Source: Gnetum montanum (Eukaryota; Streptophyta; Gnetopsida; Gnetales; Gnetaceae). Taken from it: a stretch of DNA of 64,000 bases. The stretch's first letter is position 1. Each line of letters starts with the position of its first letter. Location: assembly GCA_015680685.1 (NCBI GenBank), contig MNCI01017954.1:560194-624193 (forward strand), written 5' to 3'. Positions 11,993 through 23,657 of this stretch are shown here, one piece after another. Below the pieces are notes generated by a model. It worked only from the letters and a program-made list of their open reading frames with translations, made no database searches and was not told where the DNA came from. A program made the position numbers and the translations under genes.

Positions 11993-13863
11993 ATGTTACA
12001 CAAGGCAAAGGAAGAAGTGTATTAGAACTTTTAGGATGTTGATACCTTCACTCTCTAAGTATCTATAAGAGTTCAAATTCAACATCTACCTGCTTTGCTA
12101 GTGGATTGATGTCATAAGACTAAAGCTAAATGTAGAAGAAGTAGAGCCATTCAATTTTGATGAAGACCATGATTTGGTGGAAAAATCAAGCTTATAGTTT
12201 GTAGAATCAATGGAAGAATGGTAAGAAATTTATGAGAAAATTGGACTCCATAAGCTTAATTTTGGGCCTAAGAGAAACTTTATTAGAGATGTTCAAAATT
12301 ATTTAATAGTTGAAATGATTCATAAAAAAGATAAGCTATGGTTCAAAGGAAACATTAAGCACTTTATCAATATCGATATTCAAAAGACTTATGAGCTCTA
12401 TGGGATGATAGAGCTAGATATTATAGAAATTAAAGCTTGCCAGTATAATGAGGAGATGCTGAGTAGAAAATTCTAGAATCATCGTGAGTTAGGACAAAGC
12501 ATCAAGTTGCTACTAGCTAACTTAGCAAAAGCCTAGGGATACAGGAATGATATCGCTAAAGCTTCAAAACTTAGGTTTTTCCATAGGATCTTCATTTCTG
12601 CATGAAATTAATACTATTTTCAATTATCATGTCTATGTTTCAATAGCATTAAAAAATAAAAGGCTTTTCTTTCTTGTAGAATATATGAATGATGCATTGC
12701 AATGGAGTCTGTCTGAGATCCACAAGTAAGGGGTACATCTAAACCTTATCTCATTTTGACTGGATTGTTTGGTAAGTTAGGTATTTGAGCTTGGAAGAAC
12801 GACTTCAATTTTGTGAACTATGCATCATAGAGAAGAGCTTGCCTAGAGGACCTTTGCTACAACCTTTTTCTAATTGTCTACTAAAGGAGCTTTTTTGACA
12901 TGCAAACCTTAGAGTTTCCAATGAATTATGTGTACCCTCATTTAATTAAGTTAATTTTGTGCATTTTTCCTCTAAGGATTGATTAGTAGGTCATTAATAA
13001 GATAAGGAAAAAGTGCCATGGATTTGTTTTTATTCATGTATGTTATACATAGATCATCATACTAGGATTTAAAGGAAAATATTTTAAGTTACCCAAGTTC
13101 ATAGCTCTGTATTTGGTTGCATTGGAGGTTAAGTGACAAATGTGGAAGAGTCCTTAGAGGCATGACTACAAGCACAAAGAAGTTTTTCCTCTCAAAGTTT
13201 GCTTCTAGAAGTTCATTAATTCAAGTCATTTGAGAGCCATGGCTAGAAGATATAGAGAGTAATGTAGTTTCCCTCTAACTCAAAAATAGATATAATCCAC
13301 TACAAAGACTAAAAAAGTTCCATTAGCTGGATGGTATTGATATAGTCTATCTAAAAGCTTCTCACAAAGAGATTAATTAGGCCAAAGAGGAAGCTCCAAC
13401 GTAGTTGAAAAAGTGTTTGTTGATGAAATTAATAGCTTCAGCTTGTGTGCCCTAGTCATTGAGTTATGTAAATGGATGGAGGATAAAAAAAACATCCTTT
13501 GGCAAGAGATTTCTTAAAAGAGTGCCTAGTTATAATGGAAGAGAATTACTTCTCTTGGAAACTATTAGAGCAAGAGAATGCTATGCCTAATGAGAGGTTT
13601 CCCTTTGATGGGGTAGAATATGGTAGGTAAGAGCTATAAGGAAAGCCAAAGTTGACCCAGCAAGGGCAATGAAGGAACAACACCAATAGGAATTACAACA
13701 ATAGCTACATGGGTAAAAGTTAAAATAGCAACAACAATTGTAGCTTCTGGAATAATAGAATCTAATGAAGTTCCAAAAATAGTAAGAGTAGTAGCAATAG
13801 TGGAAAAAGGGGGAAATCTTAGCTTTAGCCCTCACTTTTCCATCTGGATACTTGATGAATTAA
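11993..13863 (+). pseudogene. B LTR ORFb, left copy: unknown protein with Gln-rich coiled-coil end
   Basis: An ATG at 11,993 opens a decayed frame of about 620 codons ending at 13,863, colinear with 30,985-32,837. The N-terminal part is globular (GFSIGSSFLHEINTIFNYHV near 12,570-12,630). The C-terminal 70 codons read mostly Gln, Glu and Lys with about 16 stops, nearly all TAG or TAA where Gln is expected. The frame ends TFPSGYLMN before TAA in both copies. I do not recognise the family. It lies wholly inside an LTR, so each element would carry it twice. Confidence 0.55.
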
Positions 13864-14029
13864 GTGACATGAGCTTTCAAGGTTAGAGAAAAAGAAGGCT
13901 CGATTATATAAAGTCAAAAATTTCCCACTACACCAGAAACAAAGGCCAATGTAATCTTCTAGTATAAAGAAGATGACCCACAAACAAGGAAACAAAGGCT
14001 TGTAATGTTCCATTAAGATATATTAGACA

Positions 14030-14846
14030 CTATAGACACATTGATTAAGATATGGGACAAATAGCAAATAGTCAAATAAACAAGGTTAAGGAATTTCTCT
14101 TGCAGAATAAACAAGAAGTATCAAAGCTACAAGAGAAAGTCAAAAATTAAAAGCAAAAAATGACTAGGTCAAGGAAAAAATAACCATCAAGGAATCATTG
14201 CTTGAAAACAAGGAATATGCAAATAAGTAGCTAGAAGAAAGGTTAGCTATTATGAGCTTAGAGTTAGAACTAACAAGAAAAGAAAAAGATCAAGATTACT
14301 ATCATCTTACTCTATCAAGGTTTAAGGAAGTAATCACTAAGATAGAATATAGAAAGGAATGGATAAAGAAAACAAGAGAAGAAATTCTAAAAATGAGAGA
14401 AAAACAAGATATATTTGTTCATATGAAGAGAAAGCATAAGAGTTGTATGATTTGGTTAGAGTTAAAAGACAATAGCTACTCCAGTATAAAAAAGGCTTCC
14501 TTGATACAATGATGATGTCGATTACAAGGATCATGCATGAAACTACCAAGAAGAAGTTAGAGTTTGAACAAGCTTATTTTGGTGCAGGGACTACTTTGAT
14601 TGAAATTAGCAACTCAATAACAGAATAGGCTTCAGAGAAAGTAGCATTGAGGAATAAGAAGTTGGATAACACTGATCCAAATCTAATGAATTAGGCTATT
14701 AAGATTCTTATTAGTCATGGGAGGTTATATTAGTAGTTGATAATAAAAGAGCTTCAATTTTAGAGAACGGAGAAAATCTATCAAGTGGAATAATTGGCTA
14801 ATAGCTGGCAACTATACGAGGAGATTGTGAGGAAGTTGTAGCCTTA
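14030..14846 (+). pseudogene. B LTR ORFc, left copy: predicted coiled-coil protein
   Basis: The frame is Lys/Glu-rich: KEFLLQNKQEVSKLQEKV near 14,085-14,140, then LELELTRKEKDQDYYH and EWIKKTREEILKMREKQD (14,255-14,410). After a frameshift, LDTMMMSITRIMHETTKKK and FEQAYFGAGTTLIEIS follow. The heptad-like pattern suggests a long coiled coil. It follows ORFb by under 200 bp. The right copy (33,040-34,830) has the same order but is split by a solo LTR. The family is unknown. Confidence 0.5.
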
Positions 14847-15699
14847 AATTTATAACTGTTGTAATTGTTGGAGGCTAATATAAAAAGCTTAGGGTAGATT
14901 TGTAAAGGGAGGGGGTGTTTTTTTTTTTTTTTTGGAAAAAAGGTTGTAAATACTAGTTCTTATAATGATAATTTAACTAGGTTTGATCTAATCTATTTTA
15001 GCTTTCATCTCTTAACTAGCATTTTATGTTGAATAGTTTTTCCTATTTTATCTAGCTTAAATATTCTATAGCTACATATGAATGAATTACTAGTTTTGGA
15101 ATAAGTTATTTTCTCTATGAGCTAAGGTTTAGCTTGTTCTCATTGTTCTAATTAATGAGATAGCTTATACAATTGTTAATTCTTAATTAGTTTAGCATAG
15201 GAATATTGTCATCATTATACAATTCTAAGTTTCATGACTAATTTTATTTTCTTAGTTCCCTATTTCATTTAATAAAGCTTTTGTGGTCAAGCATCAAGAA
15301 GTTAGCTAGCAAATAGCTCAAAATTCCAAAATGACATTTTCGATAAAACTATCCATTAGCTATGTGTATGTTATGCAAGGTTTAAGACTAGGCTTATAGT
15401 AGAGCTATTCATTTTCTTTATTTGCATTAAGAGATAACTAGAAGAGATAGTCCCTAGTTATATGTAAGATAATAATTCTTTGAAAATATTTTACTATTTC
15501 TCTTAAATAGACTTTTAAAATTAGTTACACTTAGCTATATTGAACTCATTAAAAATCAATAGGAGCTATTTGGGAGTATCTATGCCTTGGTGGTACTAGA
15601 GACCACCAACCACTTAAAACAAGTTATATAAAAGCTATTATTTGTGGTAAAATCATTCTTGATTATGCTATCACAACTTAATTAGTAATAAAAGAAGGG

Positions 15700-16010
15700 C
15701 CTCTTATTGTTAATACATATTAAACCTTATTTGATCATAGTAGGTGAAAGTAGGTTGTAAGTAAATTATCAAAATAAGTTAGCTATTCTAGCTTATGATT
15801 GGTTCCTTAGATAAATAAGAAGATTTTAAAAGTTTAAGAATACATTTAAACTTAAGACTATAACTACATCAAGAGAATCTAGACCATCATTAGAAACTTA
15901 AGCAACAGAATCAAGACACAATGTATTCAGACCTCACATTTAATTAAGGGCTTGTCTTTTAAAAGAAAAGGTAAGTTAACAGGGTTACCTAGTGGAGCTC
16001 ATAGTTTACA
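15700..16010 (+). other. 5' untranslated leader of element B
   Basis: This A/T-rich stretch lies between the LTR end and gag. I cannot point to a primer site with confidence. No coding frame is visible. Confidence 0.4.
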
Positions 16011-16014
16011 AATA

Positions 16015-16860
16015 ATGGCTAATGCACTCCTTGTTGATCCATTTTAACTATTGAAACCTTTGATCTTCAATTTTTATCATGAAATCCCTAAAATAGATTA
16101 CAAACATCTTTTAGAACTATACATTCCTAGTAAAGCTTATTTAGCATAGGAATATTTACAATAGTTCAAGCTAGTCCTTTTTCATCCAAATTTTAAACAT
16201 CAAGATCAAGCATGTAGAATATTATTGGTAAACTTTAAGACATGGCTCAAACTTGGTATTCAAACTTGCCAAATAATAGTATCACTAGTTGGGACAATAT
16301 GAAAGTCTTATTTTTAGCTTAATTTATTAATTAGATTGAGCAACATTAGCTACATAGTGATCTAGTGTAAATGAAATAGGGAAATAAGAAATTAGTGAAA
16401 GAATTTAACATGAAGCTCCAAAGAGTATGTGGCCCATTTCAAACTCAATTCTAACCAAATAATGAAGTTCGAAGAGATACTTATTTAAATGCTATAGATT
16501 CCAAAGTCTCAATTTAGCTACAAAGAACTCCAAATGACAATACTTTAGTTGACCTTTATAGTGAAGTTATAGAATTGGAAAGACAATTAAATTTAATCTT
16601 TGATAATACACATCCTTCTGTGAAAGAGCTTCAAAAAGGAATATTTGCTATCCAAAATTTAAGTTGATCTAAATTGTTACCATTAATCAGTGGTTCTATA
16701 GAATTTCAAAATAAGGAATATGGTAAAGACAACTCTTGAAAGAGATATCAAATAAAATTATCAAATTAGAAAAGGCTATGTCAAAAGTAAAAATTAAGGA
16801 AGATAGAAAATTCAGACAAGCTAAAAGGTTAAATATTCAAGTTGAATTTGATGATATTGA
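16015..16860 (+). pseudogene. gag: Element B gag (broken)
   Basis: An ATG at 16,015 starts a frame with DYKHLLELYIPSKAYL. After a frameshift comes MAQTWYSNLPNNSITSWDN (about 16,240-16,300), the W-x-x-L-P-x-x-S-I-x-x-W signature of plant retrotransposon gag. It continues with VKEFNMKLQRVCGPFQTQF. Stops at TAG and TAA replace expected Gln. No zinc knuckle is evident. Confidence 0.65.
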
Positions 16861-16869
16861 AGAAAAGGC

Positions 16870-17990
16870 TATATCCATGGAGATATAAAAAAGAATGGAG
16901 ATATAAAGCTATGTGACAATTTCAAGAACTTAAATAAATCTTCAATTAAAGATAGCTACCTACTCCCAAGAATTGATGAAATGCTGATAAAGGTATTAAG
17001 ATGTTAATTATACTCATTCCTAGATAGATTTTCAAGTTATAATCAAATAATAATAGATAAGAACAAAAAATTTAAAATAACATTCTTGACAAAATGAGAT
17101 ACATTTGCATACAAGAGAATGTCCTTTTCCCTATCAAATGCAAGGGCTACTTTTTAGTGACCTATGGATACATCTTTCAAAGGACTCATTGGGAAAATTA
17201 TGTTCATTTATTTATATGATATTACAGTGTATTTGAAGCATGATTCGGATCACATATTTTACTTGCAATAGATATTTAATAGATGTAAGGAATTTGATAT
17301 TTCTTTAAATCAAAAAAAGTGTATTTTTAGAGTAAAATTAGGTAGTCTACTTGGGCATATAATTTATTAGAAAGGGATAGATATTGATCAAGCTAGAGTT
17401 GAAGCCATTCAAGGTATAGAACATACTACAAATAAAAAGGAATTGAGATCTTTCTTTGGGAAAGTAAACTTTATCAAGAAATTTATTCATGGATTTATAA
17501 AAGTAACAAAACCTATTTCATGGATGTTGAAGTAAGAAAGACTAAACAATCACTTGAAGCTTTGAATAAAATTAAGAGATCCATTTTGTAAGCTCCATAT
17601 CTAGTAAAACCAAAATTGAGAGAATATTTTTGGTTATATGCCTTTTCTTCAAAGGATTCATTGGCTTAATTATTAACACACAAAAATGAAATAAAAGAAA
17701 AACTAATTGAATCTTTTGGTTATCAAATAAAAGGAGCTAAAAGAAATTACTCTAAATTAGAAATATAAGCATTTTCTATGATTAAAGCTTTGGGAGATTT
17801 TAAGTATTATTTATAGAAAGCTTTAGTTCATATGATGATTGTAGAGCCAGTTGTAAGAAAAAACCAATCATAAAGTGAAATTGGACTTAAGAGAGATAAC
17901 TGGATAATTAAACTTCAATGATTTAGTTTCTCTTTGGAAACTTATAAAACAATAAATAATATGGAATTAGCTAGGATGATGACAAAAGAA
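16870..17990 (+). pseudogene. pol: Element B reverse transcriptase and RNase H (broken)
   Basis: RT motifs appear in order: NFRNLNKSSIKDSYLLPRID, FLDRFSSYNQIIID and FAYKRMSFSLSNA. The active-site box reads YLYD where Y-x-D-D is expected, so one catalytic Asp is lost. Then come SLNQKKCIFRVKLGSLLGHI and ELRSFFGKVNFIKKFI, the connection to RNase H. RNase H is marked by YSKLEIQAFSMIKAL near 17,750-17,800. No protease motif was found between gag and RT. Confidence 0.75.
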
Positions 17991-17999
17991 TTTAGCAAG

Positions 18000-18830
18000 A
18001 AGTGCTAGACTTTCTAAAATTACAAAATGATATGATGACATAGTAAAGTTTCTCATTATCCAAGAAATTCCCAGGAATTTACCTAAAAGCATGGAAAGAA
18101 CTTTTATAATCAAAACCAAGAAGTACATATATACTTAAGGAACTCTATATAGGAAAGATTTCAGAGGTATTTTATTAGAATGTGCACCAAATTGAAAAAT
18201 TGAAGACATATTGAAATGATTCCATAATCATGAAGGCCGAAATTCTAAATCCCCTAGAACCACAATGTGATGTATATTGAAATATGGTTTCTATTGGTCC
18301 ACTATGTACAAGGATGTGAGAGGTAAAATTTTAACTTGTCACAAGTGTCATATACATGGACCAAAGCCAAGCAAAGCTAACATTCCTTTAAAACTAGAGA
18401 ATTCATAGGAGTAATTACTCCATCTCAAGTAAGCCACAGGTTTATTTTGATAGCCACTGATTATTTTACTAAGTGGCCAAAGGCTAAAGCTCTAAAGAGA
18501 AGTACATCATATGATGTTATTAAACTCCTTCAGTACTACATCATCAATCAATTTGGGATGATAGAATAATTTGTTATCAATAATGACACAACTTTCTAAT
18601 CATCCAAGTTCATAAGGTGGGCTTTAGAGCATTCAATCTTGCTCTATTCAATCACAAATTGTTATTCACAAGGAAATGATCTAGCTGATTCCACAAGTAA
18701 AAAGTTGATCTCTTACATCAAACATTCCATGCATAATAAGCTTGGAAAATGGTATGAACTATTGCAAGGATATCTATGGATTAACAAGATTATAATTTAG
18801 AAATCTATAGGGACTACATCATTTAGCTTA
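18000..18830 (+). pseudogene. pol: Element B integrase, 5' part, interrupted by E
   Basis: The zinc-binding region reads HNHEGRNSKSPRTT, KYGFYWSTMYKD and LTCHKCHIHGP (about 18,220-18,365). Core segments follow, including a YFTKWPKAKAL-like stretch near 18,460. The frame stops at 18,830, where element E begins, and continues after E at 27,450 in the same reading frame once one copy of the 5-bp duplication is discounted. Confidence 0.75.
18826..18830 (+). other. Target site duplication of E, left copy (GCTTA)
   Basis: GCTTA immediately precedes the LTR start and is repeated at 27,445-27,449 immediately after the second LTR. The 5-bp length is normal for Ty3/gypsy integration. Confidence 0.95.
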
Positions 18831-19648
18831 TGATGAGTTATCATTTTGTTGGCCATGATATCGTAGCCATGATATCGTGTACATGATATCACAGCCTGTC
18901 TCCTCATCTATAAATAAGAGGTAGATAGACTTGGTAGGTAGTTTTAGAGTTGTTAAGTTTAAGTTTCTTTTTTTTTACATCAATTTTTCCTCTCAACCCT
19001 TCTCTCCTAGTGTATGCCTACAGTGTGGTGATTGTAATTGTACGACATCCTTATTCGAGTGTGACGTACTTGGACACGCACATGACTAGCAATAGAGATT
19101 GAGGTTACTTCATCATTGCAGAATCCACTTAGCTTAAATGTTTATTTAATTGTTATTTACTGCTTTCCTAGTTAATATCTCTCTACCCTTATCTCCTAGT
19201 AACACGGAATGAGTATGACTTAATCACAAGCATTCAAGTGTGACTACTTGATAACCCAGTAGCGTACTTAGGTCATGCGCTTGGTAATCTTAGTGGTAGT
19301 TGTGCACGAGGTCCAAGATGTGTACAGATGATTAAGGAACAGATGCTCATCATGCTTAGGCTAGTTTAGATTCTCTCTTGCCCTCTCTCTCTTTCCTTCC
19401 TAGTTTAGTTAATATTATTTACCATCATACCTAGAAGTAGCATTAGTATAGGAACACATCATACACCTCACTCTAGACTAAACCATATGTGAAAAAGATA
19501 ATACTAGTCCAGGTGGGAAGACAACGAACTACGATCTATGAGTAATTGTCTAGATACCACAACTAGCCTGTCTGTGGAGTTCAACTAGATCATGCATGAA
19601 ATGCTCGTATTTGTATGGTTGAGTGTAGGGGTACCTCGCCACTCATCA
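18831..19648 (+). repeat. 5' LTR of element E
   Basis: It starts TGATGAGTTATC and ends CCACTCATCA. Three GATATC cores at 18,857, 18,871 and 18,885 are spaced 14 bp apart, and the TATA box CTATAAATA is at 18,908-18,916. The end is followed by the primer site. Confidence 0.93.
18857..18916 (+). promoter_or_regulatory. Element E LTR promoter: GATATC array plus TATA box
   Basis: Three GATATC cores with 14-bp period lie 18 to 46 bp upstream of the TATA box. The same layout recurs in the LTRs at 26,641-26,712, 34,254-34,340 (minus strand) and 38,295-38,368, so the array is a conserved part of U3. Confidence 0.75.
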
Positions 19649-19649
19649 T

Positions 19650-19667
19650 TGGCACCATTGCTAGGGA
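19650..19667 (+). other. Primer binding site of element E (tRNA-Asp)
   Basis: TGGCACCATTGCTAGGGA matches the tRNA-Asp complement TGGCGCCGTTGCCGGGGA at 14 of 18 positions. All four differences are transitions. Confidence 0.9.
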
Positions 19668-19791
19668 CGGTGCTAGTTATCTAGATTAGTTATATCATAC
19701 AAGGTCAGTGTATTGCAATTAACAATATATCTTTTAAGAAAAAAAATAATTATAAAAAGTCACATATAAATTCACACACAATTGCACAACC

Positions 19792-21647
19792 ATGCCTCTC
19801 CTACAAGACTACGATAATGCCATATCTAGAGAGGCAATTCATTAGAGAACCAACGAATTGTATGACAATGGAGATTGGAGTACACAATCTGAAGAGGGGG
19901 TTTCTTATAAACATAAATGAAGGCATCATCATCCCAACACATGAAAGCATAACTTACTCGATGATGATGAACCCCTACTGGCCACTACAAGCCTAACGCA
20001 AATACAAGAGGCTATTCAAATCTCTTGTAGGCATCGTAAAGAGAGCCACCTACCCAGGCTCAATTTAAACAACTTTCCAAATTTGTTAGGAGGGTATGAC
20101 TTAGATCCGCAACAACATTTACAAGCCTTCTATGATGCCTATGCATGGAACAACATTGATAATGGTTAGAAAAAACTCAAGCTCTTTCCTATGATACTCG
20201 TTGGCCAAGCAAAAGTATGGTATAGATTGTTAAAACCAAATTCAATACAACATTGGCCAACAATGGTAGAACTCTTTAACGAAAGATATCAAACCTATGC
20301 AAGAGTGTCGACCTTGAGGAAACAAATCCAAGAGTGGAAACAAGAATAACATGAACCCTTGGACATGGCCTTAGAAAGATATTATGGATTGTTAAACAAC
20401 TATCTAGGCCATGAGTTCTCTGAGGAAAGGTTAATGTACCATATCATTGATGGGCTTCGTGATGCAACAAGAGAAACCCTAGGGATGTATGCCTAAGGTC
20501 AACTATATGAACTATGAACCCATCAATTCCAAGAGCTTATTAAGCGGGTAGCAAAAGAGAAGGAGAATTGGCCATATGGGAGAGTGTTGAAAAACATCAA
20601 TAGGACCAAAGTCTCAACTTAATAGAGGCCCATAATCACAAAGAGGAGAAATCAACCTATCTCAAGGAGGAAGAATCATCTTTGCCAGTACAAAAATCAT
20701 TAGAGGAAGTCGAGGCAAAGATTAATAAGATGTTGGAATGGACACATAAAAAGTGTGGAGAATATATTGATATTATTGGAGATAGAGTTTTGACAACCCA
20801 AGGAGCAGGACCAAGTATCATTAGACAATCAGAAAGAAGGGATGATGAAGATAAGGGCTCAACTACCAATAATATTTATGAATGCAACATTTGCTTGTAT
20901 GATCACCCCAAGGGCCAATGCCTAATCTTGTTACATTTATATGAGCATTGGGGAAGCATGTTACACCCAGAGTTCATACAGAGATACTATGTTTGATCAC
21001 AATGGCAACAATCCCAGTCATGGGGGAAGCCACCCCTAAACTAGAGACACCCTTCGTATCATCCGAATCTAAATGCTTATGTAGTTCAACATCCTATTTC
21101 CCCAATTGGGTCAACATACTCTATCCTACCGCATTATCATTCTCGTCAATATTATCAGCCCATGTCTTCAACACAACCACCTCCTTGTGTACCTTACACT
21201 TCTCCTAAATTTCAACATTCTCATCATTTCCCTCCTTCTACATTGCCACCAACTATTCTTGAAGTGTCTACACCACAGCAACAACCTACGAACATTACTT
21301 ATGCTACTATTGCCAATCACAGTGAGAGGCCTCCTCAACATCAAAAGCGTCCCTTCTTTAGACATGACCGTAGGAAGGGACAACATAGTTCCAAGGCCAT
21401 TGCATTTTTCAACTCAGCACAACTCCAACACTGTGGTGCATCCTTCTCTTCGAACCCAGTGCCTCATGTCACTTCATCAAGGCCACTAATTAACACTACA
21501 ACAACCATATGGCCCAATGAATATAGCCATGGAGACCAACATCCCGATCCTTGCATACCATATTACAGTCTCAAATATCATAATGGGTCAACTCTTTATC
21601 CAAGAACCACATCTTACAAATTACCCCACTATGCTTACTATAATTAG
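19792..21647 (+). pseudogene. gag: Element E gag (broken, largely readable)
   Basis: An ATG at 19,792 (MPLLQDYDNAISREAIH) opens one frame to about 20,610, with stops only where CAG, CAA or CGA codons are expected. The capsid core reads GGYDLDPQQHLQAFYDAY, KLKLFPMILVGQAKVWYRLL and VSTLRKQIQEWKQE. After a frameshift, KSLEEVEAKINKMLEW leads to a compact zinc knuckle CNICLYDHPKGQC (about 20,883-20,921) with spacing C-x2-C-x3-H-x4-C, one residue shorter than the usual C-x2-C-x4-H-x4-C. After another shift a Pro/Gln/Ser/His-rich tail runs to 21,647. It would form the particle and bind RNA. Confidence 0.8.
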
Positions 21648-21649
21648 GT

Positions 21650-23100
21650 GTGTGAACCCCAATGGGGTAAGTATGACCAAGTTTTAATATTTTCAACATG
21701 CAAGGATCCTCATCTTTCATTTATTAATCATTTCCATGCTCAACCATTTAGTTATGGGGGATATCCCCTATTCTAATAACAAGCAGGGTTAATAAATATT
21801 TTTCATTTTCTTTAATTTTACAATTTTTTGTTTTCCAGTTTTTCATTTTTCAATTTCTTGTTTTATCTTTTTGTCTTTTTATATTTTTATAAGTAATCTC
21901 ATCTATGAATAAAACACTCATGTGGCTCGTTGGTTGAGGTGTGTTCTATGTTATCAAGTCTCGAGTGATCAATTATTTGGATAGTAAGCCCATTACACCC
22001 ACTCATCCACTCTACAAATAAGAGGTTCTATTTGAGGGTACACTGATATTCTTGACATTTTTAGAACTTAAAATTAATTTTGTGTTCATTGTACCTAGAA
22101 TGAAGAAGGATGGACCAAGAGGGAATGATTAGGGTGTGACATCAAGGGGACTTGCAGATTCTCTTTGGTGACATCTGTGAGAGTTATCACACAACGTGGT
22201 TGTACTAAGATCCTTGTAGATCTAACATAAAATGGGAGTAAGAGTAATTAAAAGGCACTCAAAAATCCAATGTTATTTTAGGAGGTCCCACTAGAAAGAC
22301 ATGTACCCATGCCTGAAGGTTGGTGACTTCTCTAGATTCAGCAATCTAAAAAAAAAAAAAAAAACAAAGAAAGTGCCACAAAGCAAAAATCACTTCTCCC
22401 TTGAATAAAATGCCAAGTGATCATATGCCTTGTTGTTATGGTACTCTCATAGTCTCTCATCATGGGATGAAACAATGCAGTGTCACGGATTAGAGGAATG
22501 GACTTGGTTCTGATCTTGGAATGATGGGTTAATGATACATTAAGCATGCTTTAAATGCAGGATTCATTGTGCCCTGGGTCAGTTACCCCATGTCCCAATC
22601 TCTACAATCCCTTCTATACCCCATCTCATCTTGCTATTCATGTAATGGTAACTCGTGTCTTGTGTAGCATAGAATTTTGACCTCATTCAGGTGGTATCTA
22701 CATGTGTGTGTTTTTTGAAACTGGTATGGATTACATTTAACCCTTCTAGTGCCTATGGACACTTTTAAGTGTGGTTATGCAAGGGCATTATAGGTTGGAA
22801 CCTGCTTTGGGGAGGACCCACTTGCATAATTTTTGTAATTTGCACTCATAACACATCTCACACACACCATCTATTACCCTTAGCATATTTTCAATGATAT
22901 TCTTTCCCTCATTACTATCCCTCCAAATTCCAACATTCCTATGAACCATCACATGGCCTTTTTCTCTCCCTTACCACTTGAGGCCCTTAGTGATCAATTC
23001 CACCCACACATAATTATTCGTGCCTTTAGAACTAGCTAAATTACCCTGGAACCCTTTAACACTTGCCCACATGTCCTTAATTTACATTGTTAATTTTAGA
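21650..23100 (+). other. Noncoding spacer of element E
   Basis: No coding frame is supported. It holds a T-rich stretch (21,795-21,900) and a run of about 18 A at 22,348-22,365. This is where protease and pol would lie in an autonomous relative. Confidence 0.5.
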
Positions 23101-23116
23101 AAAATATTAAAATTTG

Positions 23117-23181
23117 GTATATTGTGTTGTGCCCTAAATATCAATAGGCTGTGATATTGTGTCACAAAAAACCTATATATA
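23117..23181 (+). promoter_or_regulatory. Candidate internal promoter of E's accessory gene
   Basis: A TATA-like CTATATATA (23,173-23,181) follows three degenerate GATATCG-like motifs: TATATTGTG at 23,118, AATATCAAT at 23,137 and GATATTGTG at 23,153. The last core lies 20 bp from the TATA box, close to the 23-bp spacing in E's LTR. No coding frame precedes it for 1.4 kb, and the accessory gene follows. Promoter function is inferred. Confidence 0.5.
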
Positions 23182-23359
23182 CATGACCCCCCCACACCAC
23201 TTGCCATCATTTTCAACCATTCACACGGGGAAGTTTTTCAAATTTCTCTCTATGACTTGCGATTGTGCATCGCTTGCTTTCATACCTATATCTCACTCGC
23301 TGGTCCTCCAATTTTCATTCTGTCTAAACCTAATTGAACCTGGAGTGTTCAACTTAGTC

Positions 23360-23657
23360 ATGGGTGAGGGGCACGAGCCAAATAGTGCATAACTTTTTTT
23401 TGAAATTTTTCATCGCCTGAAGGATATTATCAAGGGTAATTAGTTATAACATTAAGGATAAATGTGCCAAAAATAATTTTGTCCCCTTAGTTATACCAGG
23501 AAACTAAATTTGGAAACCACCTAAGTAAAAAGGACTCATTGTTAGAATCTTTTGGTAAACATCACATGGAGATAAAATAAATTCATTAAGGTAAGGAGTA
23601 AGGTATAACCTAACTTCAGAAACAACCTTACTAATGATTGGCCCCATGTAATTACAG
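23360..23657 (+). other. Possible first exon or leader of E's accessory gene
   Basis: An ATG at 23,360 gives a 10-codon frame (MGEGHEPNSA). TTACAG at 23,652-23,657 looks like a splice acceptor and is followed directly by ATG (23,658), which opens the main frame. A spliced leader is therefore possible but not shown. No clear donor was found. Confidence 0.3.

Larger units (their letters stand above)
9147..15695 (+). repeat. 5' LTR of element B (partial, about 6.5 kb)
   Basis: It aligns with 28,138 to about 35,205. Shared landmarks are AAATCAATTCATG near the start, the E-rich ORF end, many TCTACAAG/GTAGAGCT segments at 10,660-11,720, two long ORF remnants, and the end segment with GGTA(A/G)AATCATTCTTGATT. 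The 3' boundary is approximate because the copies fade out around an A/T-rich stretch at 15,680-15,700. A poly-T run here (about 14,918-14,934) corresponds to a poly-G run in the right copy. Confidence 0.7.

Noticed and set aside
14337-14549. Minus-strand hydrophobic ORF
   Set aside because: It is the shadow of the Lys/Glu-rich ORFc on the plus strand.
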